Shown here one piece after another: positions 1 through 8,021 of a DNA stretch of 64,000 nt; position 1 is the stretch's first letter, and each line of letters starts with the position of its first letter. The stretch covers positions 5,270,001 to 5,334,000 of the forward strand of contig NZ_CP117460.1 of NCBI RefSeq assembly GCF_030687145.1, read 5' to 3'. The stretch is from Pseudomonas sp. FP1742. Its GTDB lineage: Bacteria; Pseudomonadota; Gammaproteobacteria; Pseudomonadales; Pseudomonadaceae. A program made the translations under genes and the position numbers. A model generated the notes under the pieces. That model made no database searches and had not been told where the DNA came from. It saw only the letters and a program-made list of their open reading frames with translations.

Positions 1-822
1 GTGTTTCTGTTGCTGTTCCTCAATCAACGCTGGCGCCTGGCCAAAATGCGCCAACGCAGCCGCGAAGAACTCGAACAACTGGTGGAAGAACGCACCCGTG
101 ACCTGCGCACCGCTCAGGACGGTCTGGTGCAATCGGCCAAACTCGCGGCCCTCGGCCAGATGTCGGCCGCCCTCGCCCATGAAATCAATCAGCCCCTGAC
201 CGCCCAGCGCATGCAGCTTGCTACGCTGAGGCTGCTGCTCGATCACGGCCGGGTCGACGAGGCCTACAAGGCGTTGAAACCGGTGGACGACATGCTCACG
301 CGCATGGCCGCCCTCACCGGTCACCTGAAAACCTTTGCGCGCAAAAGCCCCAGCGGTTTGCGCGAACGGCTGGATCTGGCGGCGGTGGTGGATCAGGCCC
401 TGCAATTGCTCGACGCCCGCCTGCGCGATGAACAGGTCAGCCTGGTACTGCACCTGACCCGTCCGGCCTGGGTGCGTGGTGATGCGATTCGTCTGGAACA
501 GGTGCTGATCAACCTGTTGCGCAACGCCCTGGACGCCATGCAGGGCAAACCCTGCAAGCGCCTGGAGATCCGCCTTGAAGCCGATGAACAACTGTGGCGC
601 CTGAGCGTCATCGACAATGGCGGCGGCATTGCCGAAGAACATTTGAGCCAGGTGTTCGATCCGTTCTTCACCACCAAACCGGTGGGTGATGGCCTGGGCC
701 TCGGGCTGGCCGTATCCTTTGCCATCGTCCACGAAGCGGGCGGACGCCTGAGCGCCGATAATGGCGAAAAAGGCGCGGTGTTCACCCTGACGTTGCCCAT
801 TGATCTGGAGGTAGCTGCCTGA
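1..822 (+). CDS. C4/C5-dicarboxylate sensor histidine kinase, C-terminal part (5' truncated by window edge)
   Basis: This is the cytoplasmic half of a membrane sensor kinase that would phosphorylate the response regulator encoded next to it. What is visible starts at the end of a membrane segment (FLLLFLNQRW), continues through a short coiled linker, the H-box LAALGQMSAALAHEINQPLT (phosphoacceptor His), the N-box (EQVLINLLRNALDAM) and the G-boxes DNGGGI and GLGLGLAV of the HATPase domain. The sensor domain lies left of the window, so the GTG at base 1 is not the real start. The stop codon overlaps the ATG of the next gene (TGATG), which indicates translational coupling. DctB is the closest family I recognise; MifS, the 2-oxoglutarate kinase of P. 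aeruginosa, is an equally good name because the adjacent transporter is KgtP-like. Confidence 0.93.
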   Translation: MFLLLFLNQRWRLAKMRQRSREELEQLVEERTRDLRTAQDGLVQSAKLAALGQMSAALAHEINQPLTAQRMQLATLRLLLDHGRVDEAYKALKPVDDMLTRMAALTGHLKTFARKSPSGLRERLDLAAVVDQALQLLDARLRDEQVSLVLHLTRPAWVRGDAIRLEQVLINLLRNALDAMQGKPCKRLEIRLEADEQLWRLSVIDNGGGIAEEHLSQVFDPFFTTKPVGDGLGLGLAVSFAIVHEAGGRLSADNGEKGAVFTLTLPIDLEVAA

Positions 823-2156
823 TGCTCAATTCGGTGATGGTGGTCGATGACGAAAGCAGCATCCGCAGCGCCGTCGAACAGTGGCTGAGTCTGTCGGGGT
901 TCGAGGTGCAGCTGTTCAGCCGCGCCGATGAGTGCCTGGCGCAACTGCCCAGGCATTTCCCCGGGGTGATCCTCAGCGACGTGCGCATGCCCGGCATGAC
1001 CGGGCTGGAGCTGCTGGCCGAAGTGCAGCGGCGCGACGCCGATTTGCCGGTGATTTTGCTGACCGGTCACGGCGATGTGCCGATGGCCGTCGAAGCGATG
1101 CGCGACGGCGCTTACGATTTCCTTGAAAAGCCCTTCAGCCCGGAAACCTTGCTGAGCAGCCTGCGCCGGGCGCTGGACAAGCGCCGTCTGGTGCTGGAAA
1201 ACCGTGCCCTGCACGAACAGGCCGACAATCGCGCCAAACTCGATGCCACCCTGCTGGGTGTATCCCGTGGTTTGCAGACGCTGCGCCGGCAGGTGCTGGA
1301 CCTGGCGACGTTGCCGGTCAATGTGTTGATCCGTGGCGAAACCGGCAGCGGCAAGGAACTGGTTGCCCGTTGCCTGCACGACTTCGGTCCCCGCGCCGAC
1401 AAACCCTTCGTAGCCTTGAACTGCGCGGCGATTCCCGAGCAGTTGTTCGAGGCCGAACTGTTTGGTCACGAGAGTGGCGCGTTCACCGGCGCCCAGGGCA
1501 AACGCATCGGCAAGCTCGAATACGCCGATGGCGGCACGCTGTTTCTTGATGAAATCGAAAGCATGCCGCTGGCCCAGCAGGTGAAACTGCTGCGGGTGTT
1601 GCAGGAACAGAAGCTTGAGCGATTGGGCTCCAATCAAAGCATCCGTGTGGATTTGCGGGTCATCGCCGCGACCAAACCCGACTTGCTGGATGAAGCACGG
1701 GCCGGGCGTTTTCGCGAAGACCTGGCTTATCGCCTGAACGTCGCCGAGCTGCGCCTGCCGCCGTTGCGCGAGCGGCGTGAAGACATTCCACTGCTGTTCG
1801 AGTTCTTCGCGCAAAGTGCCGCCGAACGCCTTGGCCGCACCTTTCCACCGTTGAGCGGGCCGCAGTTGAGCCATCTGCTGAGCCACGACTGGCCGGGCAA
1901 TGTGCGCGAACTGGCGAACGTCGCCGAACGCCAGGTGCTGGGACTTGGTGAGCCGGAACCGGCGGGGATCGATCCCGGCCAGTCGCTGGCGGCGCAGGCG
2001 GAAGCCTTCGAAGCCCATTGCCTGCGCGCGGCGTTGACCCGGCACAAGGGCGACGTGAAAGCGGTGCTTGAAGAACTGCAACTGCCGCGCCGGACCTTCA
2101 ATGAAAAGATGCAGCGCCATGGCTTGAGCCGGGAGATGTTTGTGCAGGACAGCTGA
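822..2156 (+). CDS. Sigma-54-dependent response regulator, DctD/MifR type
   Basis: NtrC-family activator that, when phosphorylated, drives sigma-54 RNA polymerase at dicarboxylate uptake promoters. Receiver domain residues 1-120 with acidic pair D9/D10 and phosphoacceptor D53 (LSDVRMPG). AAA+ domain about 145-370 with Walker A GETGSGKE (172-179), the sigma-54 contact loop GAFTGA (219-224) and Walker [11 protein letters not shown] (237-246). The C-terminal Fis-type helix-turn-helix ends in [14 protein letters not shown]. Length 444 residues is normal for the family. It is co-transcribed with the kinase gene upstream (1-base overlap). A plausible target is the downstream transporter, whose promoter has paired palindromes and a -24/-12 element; that link is inferred from position and motif. 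Confidence 0.95.
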   Translation: MLNSVMVVDDESSIRSAVEQWLSLSGFEVQLFSRADECLAQLPRHFPGVILSDVRMPGMTGLELLAEVQRRDADLPVILLTGHGDVPMAVEAMRDGAYDFLEKPFSPETLLSSLRRALDKRRLVLENRALHEQADNRAKLDATLLGVSRGLQTLRRQVLDLATLPVNVLIRGETGSGKELVARCLHDFGPRADKPFVALNCAAIPEQLFEAELFGHESGAFTGAQGKRIGKLEYADGGTLFLDEIESMPLAQQVKLLRVLQEQKLERLGSNQSIRVDLRVIAATKPDLLDEARAGRFREDLAYRLNVAELRLPPLRERREDIPLLFEFFAQSAAERLGRTFPPLSGPQLSHLLSHDWPGNVRELANVAERQVLGLGEPEPAGIDPGQSLAAQAEAFEAHCLRAALTRHKGDVKAVLEELQLPRRTFNEKMQRHGLSREMFVQDS

Positions 2157-2174
2157 TTGGGTGGTGCCTGAACT

Positions 2175-2279
2175 GGCCTCTTCGCGAGCAAGCCCGCTCC
2201 CACATTGGATCTATGGCGAACACAGATTTTCCCTGCACCCCGAATCAACTGTGGGAGCGGGCTTGCTCGCGAAGGGGCC
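2175..2279. repeat. Paired REP element (inverted GTGGGAGCGGGCTTGCTCGC type)
   Basis: Two copies of the extragenic palindrome in opposite orientation, about 50 bases apart. It lies directly after the response regulator gene and before the operator region of the transporter. Confidence 0.9.
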
Positions 2280-2310
2280 AGCACTGACTACGCAGCCCTA
2301 TGCCTGAATA

Positions 2311-2356
2311 AGCGGATTTCCGCTCGCCCCCGATCCTGAATAAGCGGATTTCCGCT
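2311..2356 (+). promoter_or_regulatory. Two tandem activator sites (AGCGGATTTCCGCT) upstream of kgtP-like gene
   Basis: The palindrome AGCGGA-TT-TCCGCT occurs at 2311-2324 and again at 2343-2356, 32 bases apart (about three helical turns), within two identical 23-base blocks (2303-2325 and 2335-2357). They sit about 70-110 bases upstream of the expected start of transcription of the sigma-54 promoter, where NtrC-type activators bind. Assignment to the adjacent response regulator is inference. Confidence 0.75.
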
Positions 2357-2397
2357 CAACAAAACCCGCCACCCCCTCTAAACCGGCCCTCCTTCCC

Positions 2398-2414
2398 TTG
2401 GCACAGCTCCTGCT
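2398..2414 (+). promoter_or_regulatory. Sigma-54 (-24/-12) promoter of kgtP-like gene
   Basis: TTGGCACAGCTCCTGCT has the invariant GG (2400-2401) and GC (2412-2413) ten bases apart and the TGGCAC half of the consensus. It lies about 63 bases before the ATG of the transporter gene, downstream of the paired palindromes. Confidence 0.8.
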
Positions 2415-2476
2415 ATAGCCCCTGCAGGCTGCGTTTACACGCGCTCCACAAAAACAATTAAACGAAGGATCCTTCA

Positions 2477-3796
2477 ATGGATAACTCCAACGCCCTGCCC
2501 CTTGGGTCGGCTGCCGTGCCGGCTAAAGAAAGAAGCACCGCCAGCCGGATCAAATCGATCTTCAGCGGCTCTGTCGGCAACATGGTCGAGTGGTACGACT
2601 GGTACGTCTACGCCGCCTTCTCCCTGTACTTCGCCAAAGTCTTCTTCCCCAAAGGCGACACCACCGCCCAACTGCTGAACACCGCCGCGATCTTCGCCGT
2701 GGGCTTTTTGATGCGCCCGATCGGCGGTTGGCTGATGGGCCTCTACGCCGACAAGGCCGGTCGCAAACGTGCCTTGATGGCCTCGGTGTACCTGATGTGC
2801 TTCGGCTCGCTGCTGATCGCCCTGAGCCCGGGCTATGAAACCATCGGCATCGGCGCGCCGATCCTGCTGGTGTTCGCCCGCCTGCTGCAAGGTTTGTCGG
2901 TGGGGGGTGAGTACGGCACCTCGGCCACGTACCTCAGCGAGATGGCGACCAAGGAACGTCGGGGTTTCTACTCCAGCTTCCAGTACGTGACGCTGATCTC
3001 CGGCCAGCTCATCGCCCTGGGTGTGCTGATCGTGCTGCAAAACTTCCTGACCACCGAAGAGCTGTACGCCTGGGGCTGGCGTATTCCGTTCGCCATCGGC
3101 GCGCTGTGTGCCGTGGTCGCGCTGTATCTGCGTCGTGGCATGGAAGAAACCGAGTCGTTCACCAAGAAAGAGAAAGCCAAGGAAAGCGCGATGCGCACCT
3201 TGCTGCGCCATCCCAAGGAACTGATGACCGTGGTCGGCCTGACCATGGGCGGCACGCTGGCGTTCTACACCTACACCACGTACATGCAGAAATACCTGGT
3301 GAATACCGTCGGCATGAGCATCTCCGACTCCACCACGATTTCCGCCGCCACGCTGTTCCTGTTCATGTGCCTGCAACCGATCATCGGCGGGCTGTCGGAT
3401 AAAGTCGGTCGTCGGCCGATCCTGATCGCCTTCGGTATTCTCGGGACGCTGTTCACCGTACCGATCCTGACCACCCTGCACACCATCCAGAGCTGGTGGG
3501 GCGCGTTCTTCCTGATCATGGCGGCGCTGATCATCGTCAGTGGCTACACCTCGATCAACGCGGTGGTCAAAGCCGAACTGTTCCCCACCGAAATCCGCGC
3601 CCTGGGCGTTGGCCTGCCGTACGCACTGACCGTGTCGATCTTCGGCGGCACCGCTGAATACATCGCGCTGTGGTTCAAGAGCATCGGCATGGAAACCGGT
3701 TACTACTGGTATGTCACCGCGTGCATCGCGGTGTCGTTGCTGGTGTACGTGACCATGAAAGACACCCGCAAGCATTCGCGGATCGAGACGGACTGA
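2477..3796 (+). CDS. MFS dicarboxylate (2-oxoglutarate-type) proton symporter
   Basis: Inner-membrane importer of the metabolite:H+ symporter group of the major facilitator superfamily, closest to KgtP. It has 439 residues and about twelve membrane segments. Family motifs are GNMVEWYDWYVYAAF after the N-terminal tail, the loop 2-3 motif DKAGRKRAL, RLLQGLSVGGEYGTSATYLSE in segment 4 and the mirrored DKVGRRPIL after segment 8. The ribosome site GAAGGA precedes the ATG. A sigma-54 promoter and two activator palindromes lie upstream and the matching two-component genes are adjacent, so uptake of a C4 or C5 dicarboxylate under their control is the likely role. The exact substrate cannot be read from sequence. 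Confidence 0.9.
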   Translation: MDNSNALPLGSAAVPAKERSTASRIKSIFSGSVGNMVEWYDWYVYAAFSLYFAKVFFPKGDTTAQLLNTAAIFAVGFLMRPIGGWLMGLYADKAGRKRALMASVYLMCFGSLLIALSPGYETIGIGAPILLVFARLLQGLSVGGEYGTSATYLSEMATKERRGFYSSFQYVTLISGQLIALGVLIVLQNFLTTEELYAWGWRIPFAIGALCAVVALYLRRGMEETESFTKKEKAKESAMRTLLRHPKELMTVVGLTMGGTLAFYTYTTYMQKYLVNTVGMSISDSTTISAATLFLFMCLQPIIGGLSDKVGRRPILIAFGILGTLFTVPILTTLHTIQSWWGAFFLIMAALIIVSGYTSINAVVKAELFPTEIRALGVGLPYALTVSIFGGTAEYIALWFKSIGMETGYYWYVTACIAVSLLVYVTMKDTRKHSRIETD

Positions 3797-3820
3797 CAGG
3801 CACATCGAGGAAGGCAGTAC

Positions 3821-3916
3821 CGGCCTCTTCGCGAGCAAGCCCGCTCCCACATCAGACCGCATTCTTCTGAAAGAACCCGGTCAACCTGTGGGAGCGGGCT
3901 TGCTCGCGAAGGCCGC
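3821..3916. repeat. Paired REP element
   Basis: Inverted pair of the CTTCGCGAGCAAGCCCGCTC palindrome, filling the gap between the convergent transporter and membrane-protein genes. Confidence 0.9.
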
Positions 3917-3925
3917 GACTCGGTC

Positions 3926-4681
3926 TCAAGACAACTCGGCAACTTCCTGCTTCGTGTACTTGTTCTGCACGTAAGAAGCCCCCGCAATCATCACCACCAG
4001 AATCCCCGCCAATACCAGCGACGAACCGACAGTGCCGAAATCCAGGCCACCCTTTGCATGGGGTTTGGTCAGGAAGTCGCCCAAGGTCGCGCCGAACGGC
4101 CGCGTCAGCACGAACGCCACCCAGAACAACAGCACCGACGAAATCTTCGTGAAGTATTTCAACAGCACCACCAGCGCAATGGTCGAACCGATCAGCAGCG
4201 CACCACCGGCAAAACCCAGGCCCGAGTCGTCGGCCAGGTAATCGCCAAGTGCCGTGCCCAGGGTGTTGGAAAACAGAATCGCCATCCAATAGAACATCTC
4301 GCCCCGGAAGGTCTGGACCTTGGTGACGTTCAGCGAATCGCCGCTCAAGCGCCAAGCCGCGAAAATCCCCAGCAGAATCGCAATCAGGATCATCGAACCG
4401 GTGGCGTAGCCCAATTCAAGGGTGCGGTCCATGAAGTCGGACATGGTGGTGCCGGCCGTGCTGGTCGCCAGGATCACGATCCAGTACAGCACCGGTTTGT
4501 AGGTTTTGGACATCAACTGCGTGACCAGCGTCAGTACAAACACACTGATCAGGATCAGCGAGCTGATGGCGTAACCGACATTGAGGGTCATCGACAGCAA
4601 ATCCCCCGCGGTTTCACCCAGGGTCGTCGCGCAGATTTTCATGATCCAAAACGCGAGGGTGACCTGAGGAAGTTTATTCAT
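3926..4681 (-). CDS. Uncharacterised membrane protein with four internal repeats (COG4705-like)
   Basis: A 251-residue, very hydrophobic inner-membrane protein with about eight membrane segments. It consists of four copies of a roughly 55-60-residue unit, each containing an aromatic-W start, a short G-x(4)-D motif and a glycine-rich helix: FWIMKICATTLGETAGD, YWIVILATSTAGTTMSD, YWMAILFSNTLGTALGD and FWVAFVLTRPFGATLGD. The conserved Asp after the Gly/Thr cluster recurs in all four units and could line a central path. The family is widespread in proteobacteria but I know of no proven function; a transport or metal-related role would be speculation. It is a single gene, divergent from the small exported protein to its right. 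Confidence 0.85.
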   Translation of the reverse strand: MNKLPQVTLAFWIMKICATTLGETAGDLLSMTLNVGYAISSLILISVFVLTLVTQLMSKTYKPVLYWIVILATSTAGTTMSDFMDRTLELGYATGSMILIAILLGIFAAWRLSGDSLNVTKVQTFRGEMFYWMAILFSNTLGTALGDYLADDSGLGFAGGALLIGSTIALVVLLKYFTKISSVLLFWVAFVLTRPFGATLGDFLTKPHAKGGLDFGTVGSSLVLAGILVVMIAGASYVQNKYTKQEVAELS

Positions 4682-4890
4682 GCAAGGTGAGCTCCAGTGT
4701 TCATGGCGGCCGTTTCTTCGGGTTATTTACCGGTGCGCAGACTGGCGGTGGAGCAGTGAAAAATAGGTAAGTGCAGGATGAAAATTCTGTCACTCAGGTA
4801 AAAGAACCGATTAATCGCTGGTTAATGCCCGGTACGCATCCTGCCCCCGCCTGATCAATTCATTGCGATATGCACACTGGAGTTACCACC

Positions 4891-5094
4891 ATGAAAACCA
4901 AACTGATGCTCGCCCTGACCCTCTCCGTGCTGGCCGCCAATACCTTCGCCGCCGACGGTTACGACCGCACCGGTTCCGCCGCTTTCACCACTGACAACAG
5001 TGCCCTTGTCGCTTCTGCTGGCGACGACCGCAGCGGCGTGGCCAAAGTCGCTACCAACGGCGCCGATCGCACCGACACCGCCCGCACCAACTGA
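4891..5094 (+). CDS. Small exported protein with DR(T/S) repeats
   Basis: A 67-residue protein with a clear Sec signal peptide (MKTKLMLALTLSVLAANTFA, cleavage after AFA). The mature part of about 47 residues carries three short repeats, YDRTGSAA, DDRSGVAK and ADRTDTAR, in a Ser/Thr/Ala/Asp-rich, probably disordered chain. GGAG lies 8 bases before the ATG and a strong terminator follows, so it is a complete monocistronic gene. Function is not known to me. Similar small periplasmic proteins are common in Pseudomonas. Confidence 0.8.
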   Translation: MKTKLMLALTLSVLAANTFAADGYDRTGSAAFTTDNSALVASAGDDRSGVAKVATNGADRTDTARTN

Positions 5095-5113
5095 TCCCTG
5101 AACGCAACACCAC

Positions 5114-5143
5114 AGCCCGGCTTTGGCCGGGCTTAGTCTTTTT
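5114..5143 (+). terminator. Rho-independent terminator of small exported protein gene
   Basis: AGCCCGGC (5114-5121) pairs with GCCGGGCT (5126-5133) around a four-base loop, followed by a T-rich tract. Confidence 0.85.
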
Positions 5144-5179
5144 CTGGAGCAAAGAAAATATCGGACAGAACGAAGAACC

Positions 5180-5271
5180 TGTGGGAGCGGGCTTGCTCGC
5201 GAAAGCGGCTTAACATTCAACAGAGATGCTGACTGATACACCGCCTTCGCGAGCAAGCCCGCTCCCACATT
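5180..5271. repeat. Paired REP element
   Basis: Outward pair GTGGGAGCGGGCTTGCTCGC / GCGAGCAAGCCCGCTCCCAC separated by about 45 bases, just upstream of the flavin reductase-like gene. Confidence 0.9.
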
Positions 5272-5348
5272 GAAGCTCATCGCTGGAAATAACCCGCTCG
5301 TCCTTGCACTATGATCGATCCCGAAACAAAGCCCCAGGAACCCCGTTC

Positions 5349-5978
5349 ATGCCCGACGATATCCATTTCTACGAACCCGCCAACGGCCACGGCCTGCCCC
5401 ATGACCCGTTCAATGCCATCGTCGGCCCGCGTCCCATTGGCTGGATTTCCTCCCAGGACGCCAACGGTCGCCTGAATCTGGCGCCCTACAGCTTCTTCAA
5501 CGCCTTCAACTACATCCCGCCGATCATCGGGTTCTCCAGTGTCGGGCGCAAAGACAGCCTGAACAACATTGAGCAGACCGGCGAGTTCGCCTGGAACCTG
5601 GCGACGCGTCCGCTGGCCGAGCAGATGAACCAGAGCTGCGCCATGGTCGGGCCGGAAGTCAATGAGTTCGAACTGTCCGGGCTGACCACCGCCGCGTCGA
5701 AAATCATTCAGGTGCCACGGGTCGCCGAAAGCCCGGTGTCCTTCGAGTGCAAGGTCACGCAGATCATTCAGTTGCAACGCGCCAACAAGGAAGTGGTGCC
5801 GAGCTGGCTGATTCTCGGCGAAGTGGTCGCCGTGCATATCGCCAAATGGCTGTTGAAGGATGGGGTGTACGACACCGCCGCGGCAGAACCGATTCTGCGC
5901 GGCGGCGGGCCGGCGGACTACTTTCAGCTGGGGCCGGAGGCATTGTTCAAGATGTTCCGCCCAGGGGCGGTCAAGTGA
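5349..5978 (+). CDS. Flavin reductase-like domain protein (FMN-binding split barrel)
   Basis: A 209-residue cytosolic protein of the flavin reductase-like family. The FMN-binding signature region is PRPIGWISSQDANGRLNLAP followed by YSFFNAFNYIPPIIGFSS and the NIEQTGEFAWNLAT helix. The start at MPDD is chosen because AGGAA lies 8 bases before it; the longer frame from 5304 has no better site. Members reduce free flavin with NAD(P)H or bind FMN without a known partner. No monooxygenase component is adjacent, so the partner is unknown. Confidence 0.88.
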   Translation: MPDDIHFYEPANGHGLPHDPFNAIVGPRPIGWISSQDANGRLNLAPYSFFNAFNYIPPIIGFSSVGRKDSLNNIEQTGEFAWNLATRPLAEQMNQSCAMVGPEVNEFELSGLTTAASKIIQVPRVAESPVSFECKVTQIIQLQRANKEVVPSWLILGEVVAVHIAKWLLKDGVYDTAAAEPILRGGGPADYFQLGPEALFKMFRPGAVK

Positions 5979-6209
5979 TTACCAGAGCAGGTCGGTGTCT
6001 TCTTTGACGTCTTTGAGGCGGGTCAGCTCTTTGGCGGCTGCCTCGTCGGCTTCATGAGCGGTCTTGAACGTCTGGCCTTCCAGCACTTTGTGAAAACGCG
6101 GGGCACCGGCACCACCAAGGGCTTTGACGGCAATCGCGGCGTGGTAACCGCCCTCGCCCGGTACTACTGCTGAAACGGCTTCGAAGTGTTCAAAGGCTTT
6201 ACGTGCCAT
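5979..6209 (-). CDS. Conserved small hypothetical protein
   Basis: A 76-residue acidic/Lys-rich cytosolic protein (MARKAFEHFEAVSAVVPGEG start, ending VKEDTDLLW) without membrane segment or signal peptide. The stop is immediately adjacent to the stop of the convergent flavin reductase-like gene. I do not recognise a domain. The coding frame fits local codon use and has a complete start and stop, so I keep it as a gene. Confidence 0.65.
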   Translation of the reverse strand: MARKAFEHFEAVSAVVPGEGGYHAAIAVKALGGAGAPRFHKVLEGQTFKTAHEADEAAAKELTRLKDVKEDTDLLW

Positions 6210-6250
6210 GTCGCGGATCCTGGCTAATGGAGAGTTGCGCCATTAAACCC

Positions 6251-6604
6251 TCAACCGGCCAGTTTGTGTACCGCTGCCTGGGGCTGGCCGAGGGCCTGGG
6301 CCGCCGAGACCTCCTTGAAGGTATGGAAATCCAGGCTGTTGACCACCAGATCCTGCACCAGCTCGGCAAAAATCTGCATCGCCGGGCTGCCGAAGTAAGC
6401 GGTCATCGCCTGTTGGCTGGCCCAGAAACCGGACACCAGCCACAGCTCGGGATCACATTGCGAGTGCTGCAGGGCGAAGCTCAGGCAACCCGGCGCGTTG
6501 CGCGACGGCTCGATCAGGGCGCTCAGGCGCGCGCCGAGTTCCGCCGAACGCCCGGCGCGGGCGCGAACGAAGGCCATATGACTGACGGGGATCTGCGTAG
6601 ACAT
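6251..6604 (-). CDS. Antibiotic biosynthesis monooxygenase (ABM) domain protein
   Basis: A 117-residue ferredoxin-like-fold protein. The pattern VSHMAFVRARAGRSAELGARL, then PGCLSFALQHS and WLVSGFWASQQAMTAYFGSP, is typical of small quinol/haem-oxygenase-like ABM proteins. The ATG at 6604 is chosen because GGGAGGG precedes it by 6 bases. It is divergent from the AraC regulator gene, with repeated operator-like sequence between them, suggesting control by that regulator. The substrate is unknown. Confidence 0.8.
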   Translation of the reverse strand: MSTQIPVSHMAFVRARAGRSAELGARLSALIEPSRNAPGCLSFALQHSQCDPELWLVSGFWASQQAMTAYFGSPAMQIFAELVQDLVVNSLDFHTFKEVSAAQALGQPQAAVHKLAG

Positions 6605-6940
6605 GTTCAACCCTCCCAGGGAGTCGAGTGGCAGCCGTGGGACGGGCTGCGACAGGATCCAAGATTAGGCGGCGCGTCACCGTCGCCGTTAGTCGATTTC
6701 TGCCGGCTTATTGCACAATCCTGCGCGACTGCGGAAAACCGCTGTAACAGTGCGTAAAACGCTGTCACACCGGTGTCACACGACTTTCAAGCAAGTTTCA
6801 TCCCTGTTGCTCTGTCATAACCGCATCGTATATTCACCCCGTGCAGAATCAGGCAAGCTTTGGGCAGGATGTGTCTACCGCTGAGGCTTGCACAAATTTA
6901 AGCTCGGCTCATGACCCACGCTTCACCGAGGATGCCCTGC
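6605..6940. promoter_or_regulatory. Divergent intergenic region with direct-repeat operator and araC-type promoter
   Basis: GCTGTAACA (6741-6749) and GCTGTCACA (6761-6769) are exactly 20 bases apart, each preceded by an AAAAC run, and TGTCACAC is repeated at 6763 and 6774 (11 bases apart). Spacings near 10 and 20 are typical of AraC-family half-sites. A plausible sigma-70 promoter for the regulator follows: TTGCTC (6807-6812), 16 bases, TATATT (6829-6834). Confidence 0.5.
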
Positions 6941-7870
6941 ATGTCGTCGCTCGATCACTTTCAGGCCCCGCTTCCCGCCGACATGGAAAAACAGCGCGCG
7001 GAGCTGGCCGCCCTCATACGCCGCAACACGATGGAGGATGGCTCCTATGCCACTGCCGTCGATTCGCTGTTCATGTCGCGCCATAGCCAGAACCATAATT
7101 TTGCCCCGGTGCTGGCCCAACCTGCGCTGTGCATCATGGCCCAGGGGCGCAAGGAAGTGCGGCTGGCGGATGAATACTTCAATTACGACCCGCTGAATTA
7201 CCTGGTGGTGTCGGTCTCGATGCCTTTGAGTGGGCGGGTAGTGAATGTCTCGCCTGATGAACCGATCCTCGCCGTGCGGCTGGACATCGACCCGGCGGAA
7301 ATCACCGCGCTGATTGCCGACGCCGGCCCCCTCGGCGTGCCCACACGGCCTACGGGACGCGGCCTGTATGTCGAGCGGATCGACGCGGCCATGCTCGACG
7401 CCGTGCTGCGCCTGGTGCGTTTGCTGGACACTCCCAAAGACATCGCCATGCTGGCGCCGCTGATTCGCCGGGAGATTCTGTATCGGTTGTTGCGCAGCCA
7501 GCAGGGCCACCGGCTGTATGAGATTGCCATCGCCAACAGCCAGAGCCATCGCATCAGCCAGGCGATCAAATGGCTCAATGGCAACTATGAACAACCGCTG
7601 CGCATCGACGATCTGGCGCGGGAAGTGAACCTGAGCGTGTCGACGCTGCATCACCGGTTCAAGGCGATGACGGCGATGAGTCCGCTGCAGTATCAGAAAC
7701 AGCTGCGCCTGCAAGAGGCGCGGCGCTTGATGCTGGCCGAAGGGCTGGAAGCGTCGGCGGCGGGTTATCGGGTGGGGTATGAAAGCCCTTCGCAGTTCAG
7801 CCGGGAGTACAGCCGATTGTTTGGCGCGCCACCGCTGCGGGATCTGGCGCGGTTGCGGTTGTCGGTTTGA
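6941..7870 (+). CDS. AraC-family transcriptional regulator (AraC_N type)
   Basis: A 309-residue regulator. The N-terminal cupin-like domain (about 30-190) contains QNHNFAPVLAQPALCIMAQG and YLVVSVSMPLSGRV, typical of the AraC_N family. The C-terminal double helix-turn-helix (about 200-300) contains IDDLAREVNLSVSTLHHRFK and GYRVGYESPSQFSREYSRLFG. The ATG at 6941 has GAGGA 8 bases upstream; an alternative ATG 30 bases earlier lacks a better site. It is transcribed away from the ABM monooxygenase gene and may control it or itself through the repeats between them. Confidence 0.88.
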   Translation: MSSLDHFQAPLPADMEKQRAELAALIRRNTMEDGSYATAVDSLFMSRHSQNHNFAPVLAQPALCIMAQGRKEVRLADEYFNYDPLNYLVVSVSMPLSGRVVNVSPDEPILAVRLDIDPAEITALIADAGPLGVPTRPTGRGLYVERIDAAMLDAVLRLVRLLDTPKDIAMLAPLIRREILYRLLRSQQGHRLYEIAIANSQSHRISQAIKWLNGNYEQPLRIDDLAREVNLSVSTLHHRFKAMTAMSPLQYQKQLRLQEARRLMLAEGLEASAAGYRVGYESPSQFSREYSRLFGAPPLRDLARLRLSV

Positions 7871-7899
7871 TCCGACTTTTTCGGTGCGGCTACTGACGC

Positions 7900-7998
7900 C
7901 TTCGCGAGCAAGCCCGCTCCCACAGGGGATATGTGGTGGACACAAAATTTGTGCCCCCCAGATCCCCTGTGGGAGCGGGCTTGCTCGCGAAGAGGCCG
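7900..7998. repeat. Paired REP element
   Basis: Inverted pair of the GCGAGCAAGCCCGCTCCCAC palindrome between two convergent genes. Confidence 0.9.
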
Positions 7999-8021
7999 CT
8001 AGCAACACCCCAAGACTAAAG

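Noticed and set aside
393..2120. Long leftward open frame (575 codons) opposite dctB/dctD
   Set aside because: Shadow of the GC-rich third-codon bias; the protein is His/Gln/Arg-rich low-complexity and both real genes have full domain motifs on the other strand.
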